In this document: positions 18,892 through 26,407 of the stretch, piece after piece
How the letters are laid out: each line of letters opens with the position of its first letter
Numbering within the stretch: the first letter of the stretch is position 1
Source of the DNA: Burkholderiaceae bacterium
GTDB lineage: Bacteria > Pseudomonadota > Gammaproteobacteria > Burkholderiales > Burkholderiaceae_F
Length of the DNA stretch: 64,000 bases
NCBI GenBank assembly: GCA_022843955.1
Contig: JALHMQ010000022.1
Span: 22,927-86,926 of the forward strand
Reading direction: 5' to 3'
The notes under the pieces: model-generated
Told to the model about the DNA's origin: nothing
Database searches by the model: none
The model's input: only the letters and a program-made list of their open reading frames with translations
Made by a program: the position numbers and the translations under genes

Positions 18892-19788
18892 TTACTGGTA
18901 CAGCGTGCCGGTGTTGATCACCGGCTGCACTTCGCCTTCCGAGCACAGCACCACGAGCAGGTTGCTGACCATGGCGGCGCGGCGCTCGTCGTCGAGTTCG
19001 ACGATGTGCCGCTCCGACAAGCCCTTGAGCGCCATTTCCACCATGCTCACCGCGCCCAGCACGATCTTGCTGCGCGCGCCGATGATCGCCTCGGCCTGTT
19101 GCCGCCGCAGCATCACCTGCGCGATCTCCGGCGCGTAGGCCAGGTGGGTGAGCTTGGCGTCCTCGACCACGATGCCGGCCTGGTCGAAGCGTTCCTGCAG
19201 CTCGCGCGCCAATGACGCCGCGACCTTGTCCTGCCCGGCGCGCAGCGTGATCTCGTGCGGGTCGCTCTCGTCGGCATCGTCGTACGCGTAGCTGGAGGCC
19301 AGGCGGCGCACCGCGCTTTCGGCCTGCACCTTGACGTAGGTTTCGTAGTCCTCGACGTCGAAGCTCGCCTGCGCGGTATCGCGCACGCGCCAGACGATCG
19401 CCGAGGCGATCTCTATCGGGTTGCCGCGCTTGTCGTTGACCTTCAGCCGCTCGCTTGCCAGGTTGTGCGCGCGCAGGCTGATCTTGGTCTTCTTGAAGAA
19501 CGGGTTGGCCCAGCGCAGGCCCTCGGTGCGGTCGGTGCCCTTGTACTCACCGAAGAGCAGCAGCAGGGCGGCCTCGTTGGGCTGCAGCATGTACAGCCCC
19601 GCCAGCACGAAGGCGCCGAGGATCGCCAGCGGGATGCCGATGAACAGCACGCGCGGCCCGGCGCCGACGATATTGAGGAAGAAGAAGATCGCGATCGCCA
19701 GCAGCGCCAGGCCGACCGCGCCCATCGTGTAGCCGCTGCTGGTTGGGCGCTCGATCTCCTGCGTGTGCGGCATCGGGTGCATGGACAT
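18892..19788 (-). CDS. SPFH/band-7 domain membrane protein
   Basis: The 298-residue product has two N-terminal transmembrane helices (about residues 20-40 and 47-68), then an SPFH domain (LQPNEAALLLLFGEYKGTDRTEGLRWANPFFK; ASAIVWRVRDTAQASFDVEDYETYVKVQAESAVRRLAS) and a helical region RQQAEAIIGARSKIVLGAV like stomatin/flotillin relatives. SPFH proteins form ring assemblies in the membrane that organise lipids or restrain proteases. It is the first gene of a five-gene leftward operon ending in a ribbon-helix-helix protein. A perfect palindrome lies 80-99 bp upstream. Confidence 0.9.
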   Translation of the reverse strand: MSMHPMPHTQEIERPTSSGYTMGAVGLALLAIAIFFFLNIVGAGPRVLFIGIPLAILGAFVLAGLYMLQPNEAALLLLFGEYKGTDRTEGLRWANPFFKKTKISLRAHNLASERLKVNDKRGNPIEIASAIVWRVRDTAQASFDVEDYETYVKVQAESAVRRLASSYAYDDADESDPHEITLRAGQDKVAASLARELQERFDQAGIVVEDAKLTHLAYAPEIAQVMLRRQQAEAIIGARSKIVLGAVSMVEMALKGLSERHIVELDDERRAAMVSNLLVVLCSEGEVQPVINTGTLYQ

Positions 19789-19867
19789 TGTTGTTCTCCG
19801 GGTCCCTCAGCGGCCGCGAAGACGGCCGCCCGGCAGGCGCAGATGCGAGTTGCAACTGCGCCTGCTT

Positions 19868-19887
19868 TCAAAGTGATATCACTTTGA
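19868..19887. promoter_or_regulatory. Perfect 20-bp palindrome, likely operator of the SPFH operon
   Basis: TCAAAGTGATATCACTTTGA at 19868-19887 is its own reverse complement with no mismatch. It lies between the msrA stop and the SPFH start, so the only promoter it can serve is the leftward SPFH operon. A TTGACA hexamer on the minus strand (19909-19904) is placed as a -35 just before it, so a bound protein would cover the -10 region. The operon's own RHH protein is the likely ligand (inference). Confidence 0.75.
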
Positions 19888-19933
19888 TAGGAACGTCTGG
19901 GTTTGTCAATGCCCCTGCATCGGTGCGGCGGCG

Positions 19934-20587
19934 CTACGGCTTGGGCAGTTCTCCCCACAGCGCCTTCAGGCGCGCATCGCGGCCGCAGCCGCTGCGGTAG
20001 TAGCGGTAACGCAGCGGGTTCTTCAGGTAGTAGTCCTGGTGATACACCTCGGCCGGATAGAACGTGGTCGCCGGCGCGATCGGCGTGAGGATCGGCGCCT
20101 TGAACGGCTTGGACTTTTCGACCGTCGCCTTGGACTCCTGCGCGATGCGCAACTGCGTGTCGTCGTGCGTGAAAATGGCCGGGCGGTACTGCGAACCGAT
20201 GTCGCAGAACTGGCGGTCGTCGACGGTGGGATCGATGGTGCGCCAGAAGTAGTCGACCAGCCGGCGATAGCTCACGCGTGCCGGATCGAACGTGATCTCC
20301 ACCGCCTCGGTGTGGCCGGTGGTGCCGGTTGAGATTTGTTCGTAGGTCGGCGCGGTGGTGCGGCCGCCGATGTAGCCCGAGGTGGTGGAAATGACGCCGT
20401 CGACTTTGTCGAAGTCGGCCTCCACGCACCAGAAGCAGCCGCCGGCGAAGGTGGCCTTGGCGACCTGCGCCGGCGCGGCCGCCGCCGCCGTTTTCGCCTG
20501 CGCTTTGGGTGCCTGCGCGGCGACCGGGCCGACTGCCATGGCGGCCGCGGCAACGACCCACAGGAGTGAACCGAGCGCCCGCATCAT
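19934..20587 (-). CDS. msrA: Peptide-methionine (S)-S-oxide reductase, exported
   Basis: MsrA reduces S-methionine sulfoxide in damaged proteins. The product is 217 residues. A signal peptide (ALGSLLWVVAAAAMAVGPVAAQA) puts it in the periplasm. The catalytic motif GCFWCVE and the family segments TSGYIGGRTT, GHTEAVEITFDP and YHQDYY are intact. The ATG overlaps the msrB stop as ATGA, so it is translated with msrB. The longer upstream frame is only read-through of the region ahead and is not used. Confidence 0.94.
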   Translation of the reverse strand: MMRALGSLLWVVAAAAMAVGPVAAQAPKAQAKTAAAAAPAQVAKATFAGGCFWCVEADFDKVDGVISTTSGYIGGRTTAPTYEQISTGTTGHTEAVEITFDPARVSYRRLVDYFWRTIDPTVDDRQFCDIGSQYRPAIFTHDDTQLRIAQESKATVEKSKPFKAPILTPIAPATTFYPAEVYHQDYYLKNPLRYRYYRSGCGRDARLKALWGELPKP

Positions 20588-21054
20588 GCGGCCTCGAAGA
20601 TCAGCGCCACGCCGTTGTTGCAGTAGCGCTTGCCGGTGGGGCGTGGACCGTCGTCGAACACGTGCCCTTGATGTCCACCGCAGCGCGCGCAGTGGTACTC
20701 GGTGCGCGGAAACACGAGCGCGAAGTCTCGCCGTGTGCCGAGCGCATCCGGCAGCGCCATGAAGAAACTTGGCCAGCCGGTCCTGCTGTCGTACTTCATG
20801 GCCGAGGTGAACAGCGGCAGCCGGCAGCCGGCGCACAGGTAGGTGCCGCTGCGCTTCTCGCCATCGAGGGGGCTGCTGCCGGCCGGTTCGGTGCCGTGCT
20901 TGCGCAGCACCCGGTACTGCTCGGCCGACAGGCGCTTCTTCCATTCGGCGTCGGGCAGGTCGAGCTTGTCGGGCGCGGCGGCGGCCGCATCGGGCGCGTT
21001 GGCGGCGATCGCGGCGCCTGTGACAAAGGACAGGAAACTTCGGCGGGTCATCAT
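20584..21054 (-). CDS. msrB: Peptide-methionine (R)-S-oxide reductase, Tat-exported
   Basis: MsrB reduces R-methionine sulfoxide. The 156-residue product begins MMTRRSFLSFVTGAAIAANA, a twin-arginine signal, so a folded (zinc-bound) enzyme is exported. The zinc ligands are two CxxC pairs (CAGC and CARC) and the catalytic Cys is in GKRYCNNG. The core GWPSFFMAL and EYHCARCGGHQGHVFDDGP match the family. It is the first gene of the msrBA operon; together with MsrA it forms a periplasmic methionine-repair pair. Confidence 0.94.
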   Translation of the reverse strand: MMTRRSFLSFVTGAAIAANAPDAAAAAPDKLDLPDAEWKKRLSAEQYRVLRKHGTEPAGSSPLDGEKRSGTYLCAGCRLPLFTSAMKYDSRTGWPSFFMALPDALGTRRDFALVFPRTEYHCARCGGHQGHVFDDGPRPTGKRYCNNGVALIFEAA

Positions 21055-21359
21055 CTGGCCTCGGGTGAAGGTGGACTTGGCGCAGCATGGCGGCGTTGGG
21101 TGCCTGCCGCATGTGGGGAGCGCGATGCGCGGCCCGCATCGGGAACGCGGGTTGGAGCCGGCCGTCGGCGAAACGTTCGCGCCGCCGTGTCGCTGTCAGG
21201 TCATTCGCGCGGACTGCTCCGGAAGTTACATGGCGAGCAACTGCACCGGACCAGATGACCGCGGACAGGGTTGCGCCGGAAGATTCGGCTTTCCACGGAC
21301 CAGATAGCCGTGATGCACTTGCGGCCGGGCGCGACATCCGCGCCGCATCGCGAGATCCG

Positions 21360-22007
21360 ATGACGCATTTGCGACGAGCCCGGGATGCACGCTACGCAGC
21401 GCCGCCTGTGCGCACCATCGACGCCGCCCCGGGCGAACTGATCGCCAACGAAAAGCGGCGCGAGGTGATCGAGCGCGAGCAGGACCTCAAGGCACAGGAA
21501 GCCACGCTGCAGGCGCTCGAGTCAGCCATCGCCCAAGCCGACAGCCGCATCACCCAACTGCGCTCGCAGTTCCGCAGTCAGCTACTCGGCGAGCGGGTCG
21601 AGGCCGAGGCCGCGGTCAGCCGCCTGGCGCAGGAAGTCGCCAAGGCCGGGTTCCGAAGCGGGCTGCTGGAGGTGCGTGCCCCGGTGGCTGGCACCGTGCA
21701 GGGCCTGTCGACCACCACCCTCGGCGCCGTGGTGCAGGCCGGTGCGCAGTTGCTGACCGTGGTGCCGCAAGGCGATGTGCTCCGCGCCGAAGCCGTGCTC
21801 GCCAACGACGACATCGGCTTGCAGGTGGCGTACAAGGCGGTGATCGAGTTGGCGGCGCAGAACCTTGAACTGCCGAACGGTAAGCAGTTGAGGCTCACGC
21901 CCGGCATGGCGGCGACGATCGAGATCCACCAGGGGAGAAGGACGGTGATGGAGTACCTGTTGAGTCCGGTGCAGCGGGTGACTAGCGAGGCGGGGAGGGA
22001 GCGATGA
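21360..22007 (+). pseudogene. HlyD-type secretion adaptor, truncated and internally deleted
   Basis: From about 21430 the frame matches the HlyD/type I secretion membrane-fusion family: a coiled-coil stretch (GELIANEKRREVIEREQDL), the lipoyl-like motif LEVRAPVAGTVQGLSTTTLGAVVQAG, LLTVVPQGDVLRAEAVL and the C-terminal signature LTPGMAATIEIHQGRRTVMEYLLSP. The N-terminal membrane anchor and first half are absent. Between DDIGLQ and VAYKAVIEL some 50-70 residues normally present are missing. It is therefore a remnant of a type I secretion adaptor. Its stop overlaps the next ATG (ATGA), so the old operon arrangement is still visible. Confidence 0.82.
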
Positions 22008-22480
22008 GTGTGGTGGGCAAGGTCATCGCAGCCGTTCTTCTCGCGCCGGTCGTAGTCGTCGTCGCTGGCATCGGTGGATGCGCGGCGCGGAAGACGTACT
22101 ACGACTGGCAGGTGCGAAAGCGTTGCGAGGCAGATGGCGGGGTCACTATCCACGAGCGCGTGCTTCTGTCGCCAGGACAAGCTGCTTCGATGACCGTGAG
22201 CGGACACGTACTCTCCGTTCCGTTCAAAGCGGAGAAGCGGCCGGATCAGGACTTCTATCGAGAAGAGGTCTCCCAACAAATCCGTGCATCTAACCCCGAG
22301 ATAGGTCGGAGCGAGTCAAGAATCATCCGCGCGACGGACCAAAAGGTACTCGGCCGTCGAGTTGTCTACTGGCGCAGAGGTGGCGACTTCCCCAGTCCAG
22401 CCCACGACTCCTCTTTCTCCTGTCCAGAGCGGTCGTTCCTTGAAAACGAAGTCTTCTTGCGCGACGGAGGGAACAAATGA
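22004..22480 (+). CDS. Small lipoprotein-like or single-pass membrane protein (copy A)
   Basis: The product is 158 residues. A hydrophobic N-terminus (VIAAVLLAPVVVVVAGIGGCAARKTYYDW) ends in a possible lipobox (IGGC). The rest is soluble, with a C-terminal GDFPSPAHDSSFSCPE motif containing Cys. It is coupled by ATGA overlaps to hlyD upstream and the 56-residue frame downstream. A paralogue with the same N-terminus and a GDFPSFAHSSTFTCPE motif lies at 24260-24739. The family is not recognised. Position suggests an accessory or immunity-type protein of the secretion locus (inference). Confidence 0.7.
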   Translation: MSVVGKVIAAVLLAPVVVVVAGIGGCAARKTYYDWQVRKRCEADGGVTIHERVLLSPGQAASMTVSGHVLSVPFKAEKRPDQDFYREEVSQQIRASNPEIGRSESRIIRATDQKVLGRRVVYWRRGGDFPSPAHDSSFSCPERSFLENEVFLRDGGNK

Positions 22481-22647
22481 CTTTCCGCACCAACGTTTGG
22501 ATGGAGGCGGAGCTTGCTCTCGCCGCCTACGCCAGTCTCGCAGGTGGAGTCGCAACGAACAGCCAGATTGATGCGCTCCAGGAAGCTGGCATGTCCAGAG
22601 CGCAAGCCGAGGAGTTCGCGCGGAGGTACCCCACTGTTGTCTGTTAA
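22477..22647 (+). pseudogene. N-terminal fragment of a possible secreted substrate (56 residues)
   Basis: The frame starts by ATGA overlap with copy A and reads MTFRTNVWMEAELALAAYA, then GMSRAQAEEFARRYPTVV before a stop at 22647. This helical pattern (AELALAAYA.L, then ALQEAGMS.AQAEEFA.RY) resembles N-termini I associate with large RTX-like exoproteins or lipases. Here it ends where a RAYT-derived repeat starts (AAGGGGCCAGCG at 22646), so the rest was probably lost or replaced. Alternatively it is a complete small protein. Confidence 0.55.
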
Positions 22648-22840
22648 AGGGGCCAGCGTCGAATTGTTTTCACCCGCGATGAACTGACCATGCCTCGCCG
22701 CACCCGCGTCCACCTCGACGGCCTGCCGCTGCACATCGTGCAGCGTGGCCACAATCGTGAACCGTGCTGCTTCTTCGCGGTGGAGGACTTCCATACCTAC
22801 CTGGAGGGTCAAAAGGGGTGGGGGTCAAAAGGGGGGGTCA
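22646..22840 (+). pseudogene. RAYT (REP-associated tyrosine transposase) N-terminal fragment, copy 1
   Basis: After a conserved lead (CAGCGTCGAATTGTTTTCAC), an ATG at 22690 starts MPRRTRVHLDGLPLHIVQRG followed by HNREPCCFFAVEDFHTYLEG. This is the N-terminal signature of REP-associated Y1 transposases (including HIVQRGHNR). It stops at residue ~39 and runs into three GGGTCAAAAGGGG-type repeats. No catalytic HUH motif remains. The same block occurs at 23874-24049. Confidence 0.8.
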
Positions 22841-22938
22841 AAAGGGGTCAGGGTCGATTTGTTTTTTGAGATCGATGCAACCACGCGGCGTCGCGTTGGC
22901 AGTCTCGACCTGTCGAAGAAATCGACCCTGACCCCTTT
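22841..22938. repeat. 98-bp element with perfect 20-bp terminal inverted repeats, copy 1
   Basis: The ends are AAAGGGGTCAGGGTCGATTT (22841-22860) and its exact reverse complement (22919-22938). The 58-bp interior is identical to copy 2 at 24050-24147. It sits directly after a RAYT N-terminal fragment. The GGGGTCAGGGTCGA end motif is of the REP kind mobilised by RAYT proteins, so it may be a REP doublet or MITE-like element. Confidence 0.9.
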
Positions 22939-23058
22939 AGCCTTACCCCCGCTGCCGGTGATCGCGTTCCGTTGCAGACCTCGCACACGTCGCGCCTGTT
23001 GCCCTCGACTTGCGTGGCCCAAGGTATCGTGAAGCTCGGCATGGTCTAGGGGATCTCG

Positions 23059-23769
23059 ATGGAGTTCGTCCTTCTTTGGCTGGTCTTTGCGGTCGTGGTC
23101 GGCATCGGTGCCGGTGCACGGGGGCGGTCTGGATTCGGCTGGTTCCTTCTGGCCTGCATTTTCTCGCCCTTGCTGATGGTGCTCCTGCTGGTGCTGCTGC
23201 CGAGCCTCAACCAAGCAAAGGTGGCGACACCGGTCGCACAGGCCTCCGACGCTGTCGGCCCGAGCACCCATCGCCGCTGTCCCGAGTGTGCCGAGTGGGT
23301 GCTCAAGGAAGCTCGCAAGTGCAAGCACTGCGGCAGCGCGATCGCCGCCGAGCAGCCCGTCTCCCCGCAACGGCTCTCCGTCACCTACGACGAGGCTGAC
23401 CTGGCGGATGTCCCTGTCTCTGGCACGAAGGACTTTCAAACCACCTTGACCGAGATCGCGGGCCGAACCGCCATCCATTCACTGGACAAGCTGCGCGCTC
23501 AGCTGGTGCGCGACTCCAACAACAAGTTCGACCGGAACGCCGTGCGAGTCGAAATCGAGGGCAAGCCGGTCGGCTTTCTGCCCGTCAGCGTGGCAGCCGA
23601 GTTCGAGGCGAACTTGAGGCGCCACTACAAGGTCACGGCCGACGAGCTTCCGCCTATGACCGTGCCGGCAATCATCAGCCTGCAGTCCAGTGCAGGGGGA
23701 ATGGGCGTCACGGTGCGCCTGCCTGCGGCGATCGCCCGAGGGATTCCAAGCGGAGCGTCCTACGCCTAG
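23059..23769 (+). CDS. Membrane protein with zinc ribbon and HIRAN domain
   Basis: The product is 236 residues. Two hydrophobic N-terminal helices (about residues 1-20 and 26-48) are followed by a zinc ribbon RRCPECAEWVLKEARKCKHCGSAI (two CxxC pairs, ~residues 74-98). The last ~115 residues hold a HIRAN domain (DSNNKFDRNAVRVEIEGKPVGFLPVSVAAEFE). HIRAN domains bind DNA 3' ends in Rad5-like helicases, but in bacteria they also occur alone or in membrane proteins of unknown role. It lies between the two RAYT/98-bp repeat blocks and may be cargo of a rearrangement. Confidence 0.85.
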   Translation: MEFVLLWLVFAVVVGIGAGARGRSGFGWFLLACIFSPLLMVLLLVLLPSLNQAKVATPVAQASDAVGPSTHRRCPECAEWVLKEARKCKHCGSAIAAEQPVSPQRLSVTYDEADLADVPVSGTKDFQTTLTEIAGRTAIHSLDKLRAQLVRDSNNKFDRNAVRVEIEGKPVGFLPVSVAAEFEANLRRHYKVTADELPPMTVPAIISLQSSAGGMGVTVRLPAAIARGIPSGASYA

Positions 23770-23873
23770 CTGACGCCCTGCGGTCGCCTTACGGGCCCAA
23801 GACTGGCTTCGCAGACGGCCAGCTAAAGGCGGCCAGGTAAAGGCAGCTAAAGGCAGGCAGCTAAAGGCAGCTA

Positions 23874-24049
23874 AAGGGGCCAGCGTCGAATTGTTTTCAC
23901 CCGCGATGAACTGACCATGCCTCGCCACACCGCGTCCACCTCGACGGCCTGCCGCTGCACACCGTGCAGCGTGGCCACAATCGTGAACCGTGCTTCTTCG
24001 CGGAGGAGGACTTCCATACCTACCTGGGGGGTCAAAAGGGGTGGGGTCA
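23874..24049 (+). pseudogene. RAYT N-terminal fragment, copy 2 (frameshifted)
   Basis: This repeats the 22646-22840 block. The lead CAGCGTCGAATTGTTTTCAC is identical. The ATG at 23917 is followed by a one-base loss (CGCCACACCGCG instead of CGCCGCACCCGCG), which breaks the frame, and by another small deletion near the Cys codons. It ends in GGGTCAAAAGGGG-type repeats, one fewer than in copy 1. Just before it lies a run of AGCTAAAGGC-type short repeats (23820-23880). Confidence 0.8.
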
Positions 24050-24147
24050 AAAGGGGTCAGGGTCGATTTGTTTTTTGAGATCGATGCAACCACGCGGCGT
24101 CGCGTTGGCAGTCTCGACCTGTCGAAGAAATCGACCCTGACCCCTTT
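24050..24147. repeat. 98-bp element with perfect 20-bp terminal inverted repeats, copy 2
   Basis: Ends and interior are the same as in copy 1 (22841-22938), by direct reading of both. It is followed within 10 bp by the duplicated hlyD 3' fragment, so the element marks one junction of the segment duplication. Confidence 0.9.
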
Positions 24148-24154
24148 AGCCTTC

Positions 24155-24263
24155 CCCCGGCATGGCGGCGACGATAGAGATCCACCAGGGGCGAAGGACG
24201 GTGATGGAGTACTTGTTGAGTCCGGTGCAGCGGGTGACGAGCGAGGCGGGGAGGGAACGATGA
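24155..24263 (+). pseudogene. Duplicated 3' end of hlyD
   Basis: About 108 bp nearly identical to the end of the first hlyD remnant (21900-22007) encode GMAATIEIHQGRRTVMEYLL and the following SPVQRVTSEAGRER up to the TGA. Only about six bases differ. Nothing of hlyD upstream of this remains; the fragment starts right after the second 98-bp element. Its stop again overlaps the next ATG. Confidence 0.85.
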
Positions 24264-24739
24264 GTATGGTGGGTAAGGTCGTTGCAGCCGTTCTTCTCAC
24301 GCTGGTCGTAATCGGCGTAGCCGGCATCGGCGGATGCGAGGCGCGGAAGGCGTACTACGACTGGAAGATAAGCAGACTCTGCGAGACAGAAGGGGGCGTG
24401 ACTGTCTTCGATCAGATCGTTGTTTCATCAACTGAGGTGAGCAGCTTGCCAAAAGTTGGAGGGATGCTTGGCGTCGCGCCCGAGGCGCTAGCGAAATCAG
24501 AGGAACCTGCTTTCTCGCGAACCAAGCGAACCCTGCTTCATTCGAGTGGCGGTCTCTCCGTTCTGAAATACGAGACCGAAATCCTTCGTAGATCCGACGG
24601 AAAGCTAGCTGCTCGGTCCGTCACTTTCACGCGTGCAGGCGGTGACTTCCCGTCTTTCGCTCATTCGAGCACTTTCACTTGCCCTGAGGAAGTCGCCACT
24701 TACAAGAGCCTGCAGGGCGTCTATCGAGTCGAGGAGTAA
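24260..24739 (+). CDS. Small lipoprotein-like or single-pass membrane protein (copy B)
   Basis: The 159-residue paralogue of the 22004-22480 gene has a similar N-terminus (VVAAVLLTLVVIGVAGIGGCEARKAYYDWK). The first ~100 bp are close to copy A, while the middle is strongly diverged. Both keep a GDFPSxAHxSxFxCPE motif near the C-terminus. Conservation of the start plus divergence of the body is the pattern seen in variable accessory or immunity genes at secreted-toxin loci (inference). An ATGA overlap links it to the hlyD fragment. Confidence 0.7.
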   Translation: MSMVGKVVAAVLLTLVVIGVAGIGGCEARKAYYDWKISRLCETEGGVTVFDQIVVSSTEVSSLPKVGGMLGVAPEALAKSEEPAFSRTKRTLLHSSGGLSVLKYETEILRRSDGKLAARSVTFTRAGGDFPSFAHSSTFTCPEEVATYKSLQGVYRVEE

Positions 24740-24759
24740 AGGGCTAAAGGCTAAAGGGG

Positions 24760-24862
24760 TCAGGGTCTGCGCCGGAAAGCGTCCCCCGCCGAGCGGCTGA
24801 TTCTGATTCACGGCCAGGCGGATGTCGGCCAGCGCCTTGTCGCTCAGATGCGCACGGAACAC
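24760..24862 (-). pseudogene. RAYT C-terminal fragment
   Basis: On the minus strand this stretch reads RVFRAHLSDKALADIRLAV followed by NQNQPLGGGRFPAQ, the C-terminal signature of REP-associated transposases and their relatives. It begins beside a GGGGTCAGGGTC end motif and has no matching N-terminal part in the correct orientation. It is another transposase scrap bounding the region on the right. The rest of 24740-25002 holds only CTAAAGG-type repeats and GC-rich sequence. Confidence 0.7.
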
Positions 24863-25002
24863 GCGTTGGGTGCGCGACGCGAGGCGCGTCCGCGCGGACG
24901 TCCGCGAAGCGCGCTGTCGACCGACCCGTTGCCGGGTCAGCGCGACCCGACCTGCCCCTTTGAGTTTGCGAGACCGCGCCGCCGTTCGCCTGCCTACCCC
25001 GC

Positions 25003-26082
<1,080 letters not shown>

Positions 26083-26136
26083 GGCGCGTGCTCCGTCCAC
26101 GTCGGGCTCTCTCGTTGCCGCTGCGGCCCGCCTGGC

Positions 26137-26173
26137 AAAAAAAAACCGCCAGGATCTGGGCCTGGCGGTTTTG
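26137..26173 (-). terminator. Attenuator hairpin before DAHP synthase
   Basis: On the minus strand a 12-bp stem AAAACCGCCAGG/CCTGGCGGTTTT with loop CCCAGAT is followed by a run of nine T (26145-26137). This is a textbook intrinsic terminator, placed between the leader peptide stop (26196) and the DAHP synthase start (26082). Ending transcription before the structural gene is the mark of an attenuator. Confidence 0.9.
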
Positions 26174-26195
26174 GTTGTTTCGGTTTGACTCTGCT

Positions 26196-26273
26196 TTACG
26201 CGCGCCGATCAACTCGTTCCGCCAGGGGCAGGAAGAAGCCGTAAAAGAAGAAGTAAAAGCGCGCGATGGTCAT
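26196..26273 (-). CDS. Phe/Tyr-rich leader peptide of the DAHP synthase gene
   Basis: A 25-codon frame reads MTIARFYFFFYGFFLPLAER and then VDRRA before TAA. Nine consecutive codons are Phe-Tyr-Phe-Phe-Phe-Tyr-Gly-Phe-Phe, an extreme run for any protein. The frame ends 23 bp before the terminator stem. An octamer CCTGGCGG inside the leader (26226-26219) is identical to the 3' arm of the terminator and complementary to its 5' arm, so it could form an alternative antiterminator stem. Ribosome stalling at scarce Phe-tRNA or Tyr-tRNA would then control read-through, as in pheA leaders. The ribosome-binding site is weak. Confidence 0.85.
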   Translation of the reverse strand: MTIARFYFFFYGFFLPLAERVDRRA

Positions 26274-26407
26274 TCGAGATCTGCTTGCAACCAGTCAGGG
26301 TGGCTGGCGAGGGCCGCAATGTAACCGGCTTTGGCGCCCCGCCGCAAGGCGCGCGGCGCGCGGTGGCACGACCCCGCGCGCTCCCGCTCGGCTAGCTGCG
26401 CACCGGC

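Noticed and set aside
21055..21359. Coding start of the hlyD remnant in the upstream frame
   Set aside because: Residues before about 21430 show no similarity to HlyD and look non-coding.
22690..22806. Functional transposase gene
   Set aside because: Only the first ~39 residues of a RAYT-like protein remain; the catalytic region is absent.
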